DNA of 64,000 nt, from NCBI RefSeq assembly GCF_010015445.1, contig NC_053112.1:7818403-7882402 (forward strand). The letters run 5' to 3'. This stretch comes from Perca fluviatilis. Taxonomy: Eukaryota > Chordata > Actinopteri > Perciformes > Percidae. The notes beneath the pieces were generated by a model. It searched no databases. It was not told where the DNA came from and saw only the letters and a list, made by a program, of their open reading frames with translations. Shown one piece after another: positions 19,430 through 32,226 of the stretch. Each line of letters begins with the position of its first letter. Within the stretch, counting starts at the first letter, position 1. A program made the translations under genes and the position numbers.

Positions 19430-20990
19430 TGTAATCTAGGCCTGGGCGTTATGGAGAAAATCTAATTTCACAATATTTTTGACCGAATACCTTGATATCG
19501 ATACCGCAACGATATTGTAGTGTTGACTATTGGTGCTTTCACAAAATATTTACACAATGAGATTTTTGATACATAATCATCAGTAATGTGGATATAATGA
19601 CTAAGTGGGTAAAGGCAAATAATAGAATAAGTACAGTCTGGTAAGTTCAGAAAATGACATCACTTTACTGTAATGCTACCTTTAAAACCATTAAAAGACA
19701 ACACTTATACCATATTAAAGTGATGGTTCAGAGTAATTTCACCCTAGGGTCCTTTGCACCACGACCTTGAGCCAAACAACCCCCCAGAAGCTTTTTTCAC
19801 CTGGATCGAACATTGGGAGAGTTAGCGTTATCAGCTGAATAGCTTAGTGCAGGCGCTAATGGATCCAACTGTGTATTTCGTAAGTTACCCCACTAATAAT
19901 GCCCAAAATGATACCAAACTTCGACACTAGTACAAATAGGTTATGTACTCATAAAACGATAGATTGGAAAGTTTGTATGTACACCAGTGCTCTCTGCTGC
20001 TGAGTGCTTAGGGACGTCTACAAATTACAACACCGAAAAGAGATACAACAAAAATATTTAATAATTTAATTATTAAATAAGGTAGTGTCTCCAAACTTAC
20101 CTCAATTATAACTTGTATCCTGCTAGTTGTACTACAGCACTTACTTTTAAAAAATGAGTTAAATTAATAAATATTTTAGTTGTATCTCTTTTTGGTGTTG
20201 TAATTTGTAAACGTCCCTAAGCACTCATCTTACTGCCGGTAGCAGCAGAGAGCAGAAGCCAGCAGGCAAGTGTTATTTAAATAAACTTCTGGTGTACTTA
20301 CAAACTTTCCAATCAATAATCTTATGAGAACATAACCTATTTGTACTGCTGTAGAAGTTTGGTAGCATTTTGGGCATTATTAGTGGGGTAACTTACAAAA
20401 TACACAGTTGGATCCATTAGCGCCTGCACTAAGCTATTCAGCTGATAACGCTAACTCTCCCTATGTTAGACCCAGGTGAAAAAAGCTTCCTTGGGAGTTG
20501 TTTGGCTCGAGGTCACGGTGCAAAGGACTCTAGGGTGAAATTACTCTGAATCATCACTTTAAGATATTACGAGATCCAAAATCTAAGATTATATAGTCTC
20601 ATATCTAAAAATAGCTTTCAAGATTGGTAATGCTGTTCACGCCAATTCAGAGTTAATTGAATTATTGAATTATTGAGTTATTCTACTGTTAACAAACAAT
20701 GAAATGGTAATCAATCATGTTAACTAATTATTAGTAATGTTATCATTTGTTATTTTAACAGTTTATTGTTAAAAACATCATAACATTTTATATATTATAA
20801 TAAATTTGTAAACTGTTGACAAAAACATGCATTATTTGGATAGCTATTATAAAGTTGCAACTGATAATTATAATGACCTTGTTAATGGTTATTGAAAACT
20901 TTTTAAAGAATCTAATATTATTTAGATAGCTATTCGTTGCAATTAGTGGAAACTTTGTAATAGACACACATAATGTTTACACTTTTTAGG
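19430..20990. other. Intron 1 of copy 2: repeats only
   Basis: 19430-19714 contains a relic with 'CCTTGATATCGATACCG', an AT-rich hAT-type end. 19715-20562 is a palindromic element listed separately. 20640-20980 has repeated TTAACTAATTATTAGTAATG/TTATAAAGTTGCAACTGATAAT segments also present at 40500-40720 before copy 3, so they belong to the duplicated unit. No exon is seen. Confidence 0.5.
19715..20562. mobile_element. TTAA-flanked palindromic MITE
   Basis: TTAAAGTGATGGTTCAGAGT at the left is the near inverse of ACTCTGAATCATCACTTTAA at the right. The inverted similarity continues for about 300 bases per arm (AGCTGAATAGCTTAGTGCAG/CTGCACTAAGCTATTCAGCT; GGATCCAACTGTGTATTT/AAATACACAGTTGGATCC). 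A short central part holds 'ACGTCTACAAATTACAACACC' and its inverse. No coding. Confidence 0.85.
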
Positions 20991-21372
20991 TGGCAGGAGG
21001 GAAAATCCTCAACATTAGTTGTGTTCTGGTTTCAGAATAATGAAGACAGTTGGAGAACAGTTAGATACAAAACAGGATGTAGGCTCTGGATGATTTATTT
21101 CTTGGCAACTATTGTGTTTTTTGCAAATGATGCGCAGATTTTTAGGCATTCTGTAATGAAATGACTTGAAAAATAATGCACCTCTCTGCCGTTTATGGAG
21201 CATTGCCCCAGACCCTCACTAGGTTTGGGCCAAGCTCTGAATATTTACGTCTGGCTTCGCCCCTGCAAAAAACACTTGTTTGCATTGGTTGAGGTACATT
21301 GTACACAGGGTGACTCACCTAACATCATCCTCCTCTAACCCTGATGACATTTTTCCCACAGAAACCGATGAC

Positions 21373-24300
21373 ATGAAGTTCGGGTTGCTGGTGGTATTGG
21401 CGGTGGCTGTTCTGGTGCCCAGCCTGTCCGAGGGCCGGACCGTCTCCAAATGTGAGCTGAAAGAAAAGCTTGGGCAAGCGATCACGCTGCCCACACAGCT
21501 TCAACAGTTCAAGGAGCAATACCTGGCAATAGGTGAGGAGAATAAAAGAGTCACAAAACTACCAAAAAGAGACACATATTAGACAATATTTCCACTTATA
21601 TATATCACTTTTTTATTGAACTTCTCTTCTTTTTCTTCTTTGTTTCCCTCCATCTGTGTGCATGGCTTGTTTGTTGCAGTTATCTGTGAGGTGAACAGCC
21701 GGTCCCGTCTGAACACCAACCTGGTCAAGGTGTTCGGCAAAGGCACAACTACAACCACAGCCGTGCTAACAACTCCGGTCAAAACTCTTGCACCACAAGT
21801 AAATGAAACGACCGCTTCACCAACAACTACCCAACTGAATACCACCAGAAGAACGACCACCGCATCAACTACCACCACACCAATCCCAACAACTATACAA
21901 CTGAATACCACCGGAACAACGACCACCGCACCAACTACCACCACACCAATCCTAACAACTATCCAACTGAATACCACCGGAACAACAACCACCGCACCAA
22001 CTACCACCACACCAATCCCAACAATTACCCAACTGAATACCACCAAAAGAACAACCACCGCATCAACTACCACCACACCAATCCCAACAACTATACAACT
22101 GAATACCACCGGAACAACGACCACCGCACCAACTACCACCACACCAATCCCAACAACTATCCAACTGAATACCACCGGAACAACGACCACCGCATCAACT
22201 ACCACCACACCAATCCCAACAACTATACAACTGAATACCACCGGAACAACGACCACCGCACCAACTACCACCACACCAATCCCAACAACTATCCAACTGA
22301 ATACCACCGGAACAACGACCACCGCACCAACTACCACCACACCAATCCCAACAACTATCCAACTGAATACCACCGGAACAACGACCACCGCACCAACTAC
22401 CACCACACCAATCCCAACAACTATCCAACTGAATACCACCCGAAAACGACCACCGCACCAACACACCACACCAATCCCAACAACTATCCAACTGAATACC
22501 ACGGAACAACGACCACCGCAACAAACACCACACCAATCCCAACAACTATCCAACTGAATACCACCGGAACAACGACCACCGCACCAACTACCACCACACC
22601 AATCCCAACAACTATCCAACTGAATACCACCGGAACAACGACCACCGCACCAACTACCACCACACCAATCCCAACAACTATCCAACTGAATACCACCGGA
22701 ACAACGACCACCGCACCAACTACCACCACACCAATCCCAACAACTATCCAACTGAATACCACCGGAACAACGACCACCGCACCAACTACCACCACACCAA
22801 TCCCAACAACTATCCAACTGAATACCACCGGAACAACGACCACCGCACCAACTACCACCACACCAATCCCAACAACTATCCAACTGAATACCACCGGAAC
22901 AACGACCACTGCACCAACTACCACCACACCAATCCCAACAACTATCCAACTGAATACCACCTGAACAACGACCACTGCACCAACTACCACCACACCAATC
23001 CCAACAACTATCCAACTGAATACCACCGGAACAACGACCACTGCACCAACTACCACCACACCAATCCCAACAACTATCCAACTGAATACCACCGGAACAA
23101 CGACCACCGCACCAACTACCACCACACCAATCCCAACAGGTGCTACAAATTCAACCCTAGGCACAAACGGAACCAGGGCTGGCATCAACAGAAGAAAGCG
23201 TGACGCAAGCAATGAGGAGTCTGACTCAGCAGAGATGGACTCCAGTGAGGAACCATCCGGTAAGAAGAGCAGTTTTTCTCTCAGCCTTTACGGGATCTTC
23301 AAGATATCTGAAGAGACTGATGGCAAGGAGAGCACCAAGGCGAGCAGCAAGGAGAGCAGCAAGGAGAGCAGCAAGGCGGCGAGCAGCGAGGAGAGCAGCA
23401 AGGAGAGCAGCAAGGAGAGCAGCGAGGAGAGCAGCAAGGAGAACAGCAAGGAGAGCAGCAAGGCAGTGAGCAGCAAATCCAATGAGGATGAAGACAGTGA
23501 TAACAAGGATGAAGACAGTGATGACAAGGATGAAGACAGTGATGACAAGGATAAATATGAGGATGAAGACAGTGATGACAAGGATGAAGACAGTGATGAG
23601 AAGAATAAAGACGAGGACGTGGAAGGTGGGGAACATAAGAAGGACCAATCCAGTGAGGAGAGCGAGCAGTCGTCTCTCGGCCTTTACGGGCTCTTCCAGT
23701 TGGCTGGCGAGACCTTCTGCAATTCTGGTTATCACTCCTCCAAAAACAAGTGCAACACAACCTGCGATGGTGAGTCTTTGAACCCGACACATACAGACAT
23801 ACATTTAAATGAGATATTTTGCATTTTAAAAACTGTTCTTTTTCCTCCTGAAGCCTTCACTGATGACACCATTATGGATGACATTGATTGCTTTGTGAAG
23901 ACTGATCAGTGGAGGTATGTATCTGTACCTCAAAATGATACTGCTATAGATGGATAGTGTAATATGTTATTTTATAAGCAATGGGAGGTGTATTTACAGC
24001 ATATACATACATACATTTACATACACACACACACACATATATATCTTTACACCCTTTTTAGGTATGTCATATTTGTATTTATGTGTCAAAGTTTAATTCT
24101 TTGCTATGCAGATATTAAACCAGCCATCTCTGGTAGCATTTAGCAGCCATGACTTGCACAATTGCAACCAAAGTTATAGCTAGTCAGTATATACAGGGTT
24201 AGGCTATATCCTCAAATTTAGATCCTCACAAAAATGCATTTTTTTGCAAATTCATACCGTTGAAAACGTTAAACAAAGTGAAATGGCACACATGGTGTTC

Positions 24301-24697
24301 AGCCTGTCGTACTAAATTCACATATAAACATTATCTTAACAATAAGGGTTTAAGATGGTACATAAAAATACATGAAATCAGAGTTAACTTTATTGCTGAA
24401 TACAGTGTTTATATACAGATCAAGTGAAATCACAATGAAGATTATATTGTATGGAAATTCTGTATCCAGCCAGGAAAGTTACTAAGAAACAAAATATAAG
24501 TGCAGGCATTTAACTTCAAACAATGAAGAGTAAAGAAACATTACAGTTATGGAACCATGTGCTGCTTACTGACAAATTAATAACTGCTGTTTTAACAAAT
24601 TGTTTCACTTTTTCTTTGTCACAATAGGTTGTTTTTGAAGTCCGCCTCTCGTCTGTGCCAAATTGGCACCAAGAACTACTTTGACGAGTGTAAATGA
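21373..24697 (+). CDS. Lysozyme/alpha-lactalbumin-like copy 2, mucin-like insert, frame broken
   Basis: Coding exons: 21373-21532, 21680-23769, 23854-23914 and 24628-24697, with the same splice sites and phases as copies 1 and 3. Exon 1 encodes a signal peptide and VSKCELKEKLGQAITLP; exon 2 ends SSLGLYGLFQLAGETFC...NKCNTTCD; exon 3 carries FTDDTIMDDIDCFVKTDQW; exon 4 ends TKNYFDECK. Glu35 and Asp52 equivalents are absent; calcium-loop acids are kept. Exon 2 holds about 20 mucin-like units with an NTT glycosylation site each, then RRKR and a Ser/Glu and Asp-rich block. The exon length (2090) is one base short of the phase of its paralogues. Indels at about 22440-22530 shift the frame to a stop at 22555-22557, and a separate in-register TGA stands at 22962-22964. 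It is therefore either a recent pseudogene or an assembly error in the array. A small ATGACATGA overlaps the start. Polyadenylation signal 24848-24853. Confidence 0.75.
21826..23138 (+). repeat. 66-bp coding tandem array, about 20 units
   Basis: Each 66-base unit encodes 22 residues built from TTTTAPTTTT, PIPTTIQ and LNTTG/LNTTR. Units from 22100 onward are nearly identical, pointing to recent unequal exchange or homogenisation. The first units differ more (RRTTTAS, KRTTTAS). Two damaged units at 22440-22530 carry deletions, and the unit at 22960 has GGA changed to TGA. Thr/Pro density suggests heavy O-glycosylation. Confidence 0.95.
23328..23625 (+). repeat. Acidic coding minisatellite of copy 2
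   Basis: AGCAAGGAGAGC units encode SKES/SEES tetrads, followed by GATGAAGACAGTGATGACAAG units encoding DEDSDDK. This is the same two-part acidic block as in copies 1 and 3, placed just before the conserved SSLGLYG strand. Confidence 0.9.
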
Positions 24698-25145
24698 GCA
24701 GCTGACACGTTTTCCACCTGCTGCTGAAGCTGACACCAACAATCATTTCTTCTTCCTTCAACGTGACCTTTGACCCTCATGGTTTCATCTCAAACATTGT
24801 TGAGCATGTCACAGTTTTTAATTTTAATCAACCTGTGAGATTTCTATAATAAAGTTATTTTGTTTCAGTCCCTTTGTGTGTGGATTTGCCCACAAAAAAT
24901 CACCAGAACTTGAAGTTGAACTGACAATCTTACTGACAATCTTATTTTTGCATCTTCTGCTATCTATAACTTTTCAGTAAACATATTTAGCAATTTAAGA
25001 TTTGTGTTTGAGAACATGTTTATTATAAAAACACTGATTCAAGGTAACACTTTATAATAACCAATTTACTATTAACAAACAATTAAATTATAATTAATAA
25101 TGTTTACTAATTATTAGTAGTGCTGTAAATGAACAGTTTATTGTT

Positions 25146-25159
<14 letters not shown>

Positions 25160-25225
<66 letters not shown>
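25160..25225. repeat. (TA)n microsatellite
   Basis: A pure TA tract flanked by CACACACATAC on the left and ACACACACTC on the right, immediately before the Tc1 terminal repeat. Confidence 0.95.
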
Positions 25226-25228
<3 letters not shown>

Positions 25229-25231
<3 letters not shown>

Positions 25232-26130
25232 TCACCTAAAGGATTATTAGGAACACCATACTAATACCGTGTTTGACCCTATCCTGTCACTATGGGCCAA
25301 CATTTCTAAAAAATGCTTCCAGCACCTTGTTGAATCAATGACACAAAGAATAAAGGCAGTTCTGAAGGCGAAAGGGATCCCCCACACCATTACACCCCAC
25401 CTCCACCAGCCTGCCCAGTGGTAACAAGGCATGATGGATCCATGTTCTCATTCTGTTTACGCCAAATTCTGACTCTACCATCTGAATGTCTCAACAGAAA
25501 TCGAGACTCATCAGACCAGGCAACATTTTTACAGTCTTAAACTGTCCAATTTTGGTGACCTTGTGTAAATTGTAGCCTCATTTTCCTATTTTTAGTGGAG
25601 ATGAATGGTACCCGGTGGGGTCTTCTGCTGGTGTAGCCCATCCGCCTCAAGGTTGTTCGTGTTGTGGCTTCACAAATGCTTTGCTGCATACCTCTGTTGT
25701 AACGAGTGGTTATTTTAGTCAAAGTTGATCTTCTATCAGCTGGAATCAGTCGGCTCATTTTCCTCTGACCTCTAGCATCAACAAGGCATTTTCGCCCCCC
25801 AGGACTGCAGCATACTGGATGTTTTTCCTTTTTCAGACCATTCTTTGTAAACCCTAGAAATGGTTGTGCGTGAGAATCCCAGTAACTGAGCAGATTGTAA
25901 AATTGTAAAAAAAAACAGCCCATCTGACACCAACAACCATGCCACGCTCAAAGTTGCTTAGATCCCCTTTCTTTCCCATTTTGACATTCAGTTTGGAGTT
26001 CAGGAGATTGTCTAGACCTGGACCACACCCCTAAATGCATTGAAGCAGCCGCCATATGATTGGTTGATTAGATAATTTCATTAACGTGAAATTTAACAGG
26101 TGTTCCTAATAATCCTTTAGGTGAGTGTAT
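25229..26130 (-). mobile_element. Tc1-like transposon, internally deleted
   Basis: Terminal inverted repeats ACTCACCTAAAGGATTATTA (left) and TAATAATCCTTTAGGTGAGT (right) bound about 900 bases. Minus-strand 25537-25923 encodes part of a Tc1 transposase: KMSRLIPADRRSTLTKITTR..MQQSICEATTRTTLRRMGYTSRRP, the helix-turn-helix region, followed by KNRKMRLQFTQGHQNWTV at the start of the catalytic domain. The rest of the DDE domain is mostly missing, except for a short minus-strand piece at 25247-25432. Inactive. Confidence 0.85.
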
Positions 26131-26134
26131 ATAA

Positions 26135-26550
26135 AGTTTGGGGTCACTTATAAATTTCCATTCCACTCCATTATAGACAGAATACCAGCTGAGATCAATT
26201 GCATTGTTTTTTTAATCAGGGCAGCAGTTTTAAGATTACATTATGTGCTTAACATAATTGCAAAAGGGTTCTCGACTGTTGTAGAAAGAAGTGGCTGATC
26301 TTTAATGCATCTACATCTACATTATCAGCAACCATTCATCCAATGTCCCAAAGGAAAATTCTGTTAACTAATCTGATATCATTTTAAAAGGCTAAAACAT
26401 TGGAGAACCCTTTTGCAATTATGTAAGCACATAATGTAATCTGAAAACTGCTGCCCTGGTTAAAAAAATAATGCAACTGATCTCAGCTGGTATTCTGTCG
26501 ATAATGGATAGGAATGGAAATTTATAAGTGACCCCAAACTTTTGACGGAT
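26135..26550. mobile_element. Palindromic MITE
   Basis: TTTGGGGTCACTTATAAATT near 26138 and AATTTATAAGTGACCCCAAA near 26520 are inverse. Inner arms also pair (AGCTGAGATCAATTGCAT/ATGCAACTGATCTCAGCT; TTATGTGCTTAACATAATTG/CAATTATGTAAGCACATAA). Non-coding. Confidence 0.8.
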
Positions 26551-27023
26551 AGTGCATATAGATAATGATTTTATATAATTTAATGAAGGGCAAAAAATGT
26601 ATCATTGCTTTACCAAGCATTTACTAACCAATAACTAACTATGAAAAACATCAGTCGCAACTTTACAACCACCAGATAAAGTTTATAGATGGTTTACAAC
26701 CCAACTAGTAACCCTTGACAAAGTGTTAGGAATATCTGGTCCATCTATCTATGGAATGTTTAAAGATGTTTTAAAAATGGTTTCTTAAAGGTTTACAAAA
26801 AATTTTGAATCATTACCTGATACCTAATATAGTATATGAGGGATATAATGTGTGTAACAATAAATTGTTAATTTACAGCACTAATAATAATAATTATTGA
26901 TTATAATTTCATGGTTTGTTAATAGTAAAATGGCTGTTTGCTGACAGTTAAATGACAATTAACTAAAGATTAAGTAATTATCAATTTACCATCTATTGAT
27001 GATGGTTATTATAAAGTGTTACC

Positions 27024-27465
27024 CAGTAATAAATTTTTCTATGATCCTCCAAAGTATTTGGGAAAAAAGACATGACCCTTCACAACAATTTATTGCTGCC
27101 TTCTGTACTTGTTTGCGCTTGGCAAAGATGTATAGATAACCACTATTTCTTTTTTTTACAACCATGACATACATAACTTAACCTTTCTCATCTTACACAT
27201 CACACTCTTACACATTTCAGTAGATTTACTCAAGAACACTGTTGTGGAACCACAGTAAGCATGGAAACTAAATGCACACTTCCTGCAGTACTGCATTACT
27301 TCAAATACTAAGTTACTCCTCTAGTAAACTAGTATTCACATGAAATAAAACAATAGAACATTTAGACCATTCAACAAAGCACACTGGGTAATAACCCATA
27401 TTGACAGCTGGCCCGCTTGCGATGCGGTCCCCTTACAGGTTGTCTCATTGGAACTACAACTGGAA
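27024..27465. other. Gap without a recognised gene
   Basis: AT-rich sequence with no open frame or named repeat that I can support, leading into a microsatellite. Confidence 0.4.

Positions 27466-27469
<4 letters not shown>

Positions 27470-27531
<62 letters not shown>
27470..27531. repeat. (TA)n microsatellite
   Basis: About 60 bases of uninterrupted TA. The Tyr/Ile open frames across it are artefacts. Confidence 0.95.
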
Positions 27532-27534
<3 letters not shown>

Positions 27535-27629
27535 TGTCTGCTATTTCATTACTAAATTTACTTCTGAGAATTTTTTATGCAAGAAAATTAAATGATGAAA
27601 TTATGAAAATTGAAATACTTATTTTCGTA

Positions 27630-30020
27630 ACAATCAAGTTTCAAAAACAGGAGTTCTGCGGTGCGTTGGTCCTATCACAATAACTTCAGTTTTGTCTGAG
27701 TTTAACATCAGGAAATTGTGGGTCATCCAGGATTTTATATCCTCAATACACGTTTGAAGTCTTGCTAACTGACCACTTTCATCTGGCTTAATTGACAGAT
27801 ATAATTGGGTATCGTCTGCGTAACAGTGATAGTTAATTGAGTGTTTCCTAATAATATTACCTAGAGGAAGCATATATAAGGAAAATAGAATTGGTCCAAG
27901 CACTGAGCCTTGAGGAACGCCATGGCTAACTTTAGCGTGCTTGGAGGATTTATCATTAACATTAACAATTTGGGATCGCTCAGAGAAATAGGACTTAAAC
28001 CAGCTTAGTGCGATTCCTTTAATGCCAACTAAGTGTTCCAGTCTCTGTAACAGGATGGTATGGTCAATAGTGTGAAATGCAGCACTAAGATCTAGTAAGT
28101 TGCTATGTAGAAAATCACATAACTGATTAGCAACCACCTTCTCAAGGATCTTGGATAGAAAGGGAAGGTTAGATATAAGTCTATAGTTTGCTAAGACCTC
28201 AGGATCTAGGGTGGTTTTTTTCAGAAGAGGTTTTATTACAGCTATTTTAAATGACTGCGGTACATGACCTGTTAATAAGGACATACTGTATTGATCATAT
28301 CTAGTAGTGAAGTGTTTACCACGGGTAACGCTTCTTTGAGTAGCCTCGTTGGGATGGGGTCCAAGAGACAGGTAGATGGCTTAGCTGAGGATATCTTTAA
28401 CATTAATTGTTGAAGGTCTATAGGATAAAAACAGTCTAAGTATATGTCGGGACTAGTCGTTCGTTCTAACGGTCCTGGATTTAAAGATGAACTGTTAGAA
28501 GTTAAGTGCAAAAGGTGATGAATTTTATCTCTAATTGTTATAATTTTATCATTAAAGAAGCTCATGAAGTCATCACTACTCAGTGCTAGAGGAATAGATG
28601 GCTCAGTAGAGCTGTGACTATTTGTCAGCATGGCTACAGTGCTGAAAAGAAACCTTGGGTTGTTCTTATTTTCTTCTATTAGTGAAGAGTAATAGTCTAC
28701 TCTGGCTTTTCTTAGTGCCTTCCTATAGGTTTTGAGACTTTCTTGCCAATCCAAACGGGATTCTTCCACTTTGGTGGAGCGCCACTTGCTTTCGAGGTTT
28801 CGCGAGATTTGTTTTAATTTGCGAGTTTGGGAGTTATACCAAGGAGCTATTTTCCTTTGCTTTATCGTCTTCTTTTTGAGAGGAGCGACAGAGTCTAAGG
28901 TCGTCCGTAGGCAAGTCGTAGCACCGTCTACAAATTTGAGAGGGACTAAGGTTAACATAAAGGTCCTCTGTTATGTTAAGGCACGACATAGAGTGTAATG
29001 ATGTTGGAATATCTTCCTTAAATTTAGCTATAGCACTGTCAGATAGGCATCTGGTGTAGAAGCTATTATCTAGTTTAGTATGGTCAGGTAGCAAGAATTC
29101 AAAAGTAATTAAAAAATGATCTGATAATACCAAATTCTGCGGAAATATTATTAAATCCTCAATTTCAATACCATATGCCAGCACAAGGTCGAGGGTGTGG
29201 TTAAAACAGTGCGTCGCCTTGTGCACACTCTGACTGAAACCGATTCAATCCAGTAATGAGTTGAAAGCAGTAGTAAGGCTATTGCTGTCAACATCCACAT
29301 GGATATTAAAATCACCAACAATAAGTACTTTGTCTGATTTAAGTACTACACATGATAAAAACTCTGAGAATTCAGATAAAAATTCAGAATACGGACCTGG
29401 AGCTCGGTAGACAACAACAAATATAATTGGCTGTACTGATTTCCGTGTTGGATGTTGAAGATTAAGAATGAGACTTTCAAAAGAGTTATAATTTAGTTTG
29501 GGTTTAGGGTTAATTAACAGGCTTGAATCAAATATGGCTGCAACTCCCCCTCCTCGGCCTGAGCCTCTAGGAATTTGAGTATTAATATGACTGGGAGGAG
29601 TCGCTTCATTTAGACTAACATATTCTTCATGGCACAGCCAGGTTTCGGTAAGACAGAATAGATCAATTTGATTATCAGATATCAATTCATTTACTAGTAC
29701 TGCTTTAGAAGACAGAGATCTGATATTTAGTAATCCACATCTAATTTTCCTATCCTTTTCTATCATTGCAGTGGTAGTTTTAATTCCAATTAGGTTGTTA
29801 AGTATTGCCCCTCTATTCACCACTTTGTGTGGTCTGTTGTTGATTATAATTGGAATAGTACTAGTACTACATGTTACTGGAATAGTACTAGTACTGCACG
29901 TTACTGGAATAATACTAGTACTACATGTTATCCTGCAGAAAACATTTTCAGATTCATCCACTTGTATAGTGCTATCAGGATCAATATCTGGGGGACATGA
30001 ATCTGTGATATTTTCAACAT
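27630..30020 (-). mobile_element. L2/CR1-like LINE ORF2, frameshifted
   Basis: Read on the minus strand: an endonuclease domain (29961-29245: [58 protein letters not shown]), a linker (29226-28834, 28958-28272), then reverse transcriptase (28284-27634: LANYRLISNLPFLSKILEKV, GVPQGSVLGPILFSLYMLPL, YHCYADDTQLYLS). Endonuclease and RT catalytic motifs are intact within segments, but frame breaks near 29235, 28900 and 28280 show it is not intact as one ORF. The 5' part and 3' tail are not clearly visible. The best-preserved LINE in the window. Confidence 0.9.
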
Positions 30021-30470
30021 AATGTCAATACTTGCCTTTCAGTGTGGTCGTTATGTTGTCAGATAGCATCCTGGCTCCGTGTTGGTTTGGGTGGAGACCA
30101 TCACGCTTCAGCAGGTTGGGCATCTCCCAGAACAAGTTGAAGTTGTCGACACAGGGAATGCTCAGGGAAGTGCAGAGTGGTTCCAGCCAGGTGTGGAGCC
30201 AGAACAGTCTGGGTCAGACCCATCTGCTAGCGATGGGCGACCGATACTGAGATCTACATGGAAAAGTATGCACCAAACAAGCCACTTTAAAATGTTGCTG
30301 TTTTCATGAATACAAAAGTTGGGTGACCCTCCCCCCTAGACAATATTTTTTAGGGTGACCCTCCCCTCAACAAAGAATAAAAAGACATGACCCTCCCCTG
30401 TTTTCCTCTGGTGGTCCAGTCCATAAATACCGAATGGTCCCTAGTTCTCATAACGTACTGTAAGGCAAGG
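30021..30470. other. LINE-associated 5' sequence and flank
   Basis: 30021-30240 probably continues the LINE on the minus strand (CGTGTTGGTTTGGGTGGAGACC; the segment reads as a collagen-free linker with no clear motif). After 30260 I see no feature. Confidence 0.35.
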
Positions 30471-31465
30471 CAACTTTATTGACAGTATGTAGCACATTTC
30501 ATCAACAAGGTACAGTCATTTAATTCAAATTCCTCCATAAAACGTTTAAACAGAGTCGGGCTGTGTGGAAAATATGTAGTGTACGTAGCGCATTGTTCAA
30601 CATCATTTTGGGTAAATAAACAGTAGTGTGTGACTTTTCAGATGACTGAGCTGTAATGTTAAACAACACTTCCTGAGAGCCTCCTTTGCCTGTTAGAAAC
30701 GTGTAACCATGGTAACACCTGTAAACCTCAGCTCTAGCGTCATCGCAAGATGCCTATTGTTAATAGTATTACTATTGAATAATAGTGTGTAAAGCTGCTT
30801 ACATACTTACCAGACGGCCGACCGTTGACAGAAAAGCCAGTCGAAATGATCAGTCTCCCCGTGTTGGTCCAAAAAGTGCCACAGAACACACCAAAAAGAC
30901 GAGACGAGACGTAATACATCTCTATAACAGCAGGCGGCGCTGATCTGTATTGTTGCCCAAGAAATGAAAACCGGCAGCTGATTGGACGAACGCGTCACGT
31001 GGGTTTGTTTTCTCCGGAAATTCAAAGCCAGACTGTCATGGCGGCCGTTCAGAATACGATCTCATATTGTACTAAAATAGTTCACTGAAACATGTTTCTG
31101 AAAACATTTTAAGAGAGAAATAGGCCGTGCAGTTGCTGAATCTGTCTTCATTTCAGCTCAACAAAGGTCAGTTTAAAAGATTTTCATCAGATTTTGAGAG
31201 ACTCTAGTCACCTCATCCCGCTCCCCAGGTGAGTCCCGACTGCCCTGCCGCCGACTGAACATGTCAGATCGGCCAAAATGAACGCCGACAGCCCCCCAGA
31301 CTGACGACAGCACGGGACACACCGAACAGACTCGAGTCACTGACCTCGCCAGACTGTCCAACGGCCGATAGTCGGCACCTTAAGAATAGAATGTCCTGTA
31401 TTCTGGGATGGCCTCGCTCTCTACTGTTGTCTGGCATGTGTAAGATAAGACATTTTCAATAACTG
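30471..31465. repeat. Degraded interspersed repeats
   Basis: 30471-30545 resembles a retroposon 3' region (GGCAAGGCAACTTTATTGAC). 30820-31370 has inverted 'ACGGCCGACCGTTGACAG'/'AACGGCCGATAGTCGGC' ends, suggesting a GC-rich DNA element. 31378-31460 is an inverted partial copy of the candidate LTR end at 11310-11400. No gene supported. Confidence 0.4.
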
Positions 31466-32130
31466 ATGATTTGGGTTATAAATAAAAAAATTAAAAAGCG
31501 AGAGATGAAACGCTTATTACAAATTATTGATTGTAAGTCTTCAACCATCTTTTCGCAAATAAAGTCTTCTAACCTTTCCAATTTTAACCTCCAGCAGGCA
31601 GTCCACTTTTGCTTTATGACAAATGACATTTGGGTGGCCTCACCACCAGAACCGGACTGGCACTCCTAACATTCTTGTCTGTGCAAAGACATAAGGTCAG
31701 TAAGAACTAAATTACTAACTGTGGTAGACAACAGTGAAGTGTTGGGACTACATTCTACCTCAGGAGGATAACCACTTAGATAGAATTAAAAACTGCTATA
31801 TCACAAGCACCAAAACCTAGAAAAAATTATATTTATAGTATCTCTATAGTAAAGTGAGTACATCCCTCACATTTTAGTAAATATTTCATTATATCTTTTA
31901 ATGGGACAACACTGAAGAAATTACACTTTGCTACAATGTAAAGTATTAAGTGTACAGCTTTTATAACAGTGTAAATGTGCAGTCCCCTCAAAATAACTCA
32001 ACACACAGCCATCAATGTCTAAACAAAAACAATAAACAAAGCAGATTTTTAATTTTAAAAGGCCAGTTATTTCATGGATCCAAGATATTATGCAACCTGA
32101 TTAAGTTCCTTTGGCCTTTGGAATTAAAAA
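31466..32130. other. Gap without a recognised gene
   Basis: AT-rich sequence; short open frames lack conserved motifs and splice context. Nothing supportable. Confidence 0.35.
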
Positions 32131-32135
32131 AGCCC

Positions 32136-32226
32136 CCCCACATCATCACATACCCTTCACCATACCCCCACATCATCACATACCCTTCACCATACCCCCA
32201 CATCATCACATACCCTTCACCATACC
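32136..32226. repeat. About 30-bp tandem repeat, 3 copies
   Basis: Three near-identical units of CCCCCACATCATCACATACC plus CTTCACCATA stand head to tail. Non-coding, recent tandem expansion. Confidence 0.9.

Larger units (their letters stand above)
25043..27023. mobile_element. DNA element with perfect 20-bp TIRs, hosting nested insertions
   Basis: GGTAACACTTTATAATAACC at 25043-25062 is the exact reverse complement of 27004-27023. Subterminal segments (TTTACTATTAACAAACAATTA; TATAATTTCATGGTTTGTTAATAGTAAA) are also inverted. The interior is occupied by a (TA)n tract, a Tc1 remnant and another palindromic element. It has no coding capacity of its own. Confidence 0.8.

Noticed and set aside
21579..23081. 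500-codon minus-strand Gly/Cys/Trp and Val-rich frame
   Set aside because: Antisense shadow of the 66-base mucin-like array, which has no stop-generating codons on that strand.
21826..23138. CRISPR-like array of direct repeats
   Set aside because: Units are contiguous with no unique spacers and code in frame for a Thr/Pro protein in a vertebrate exon.
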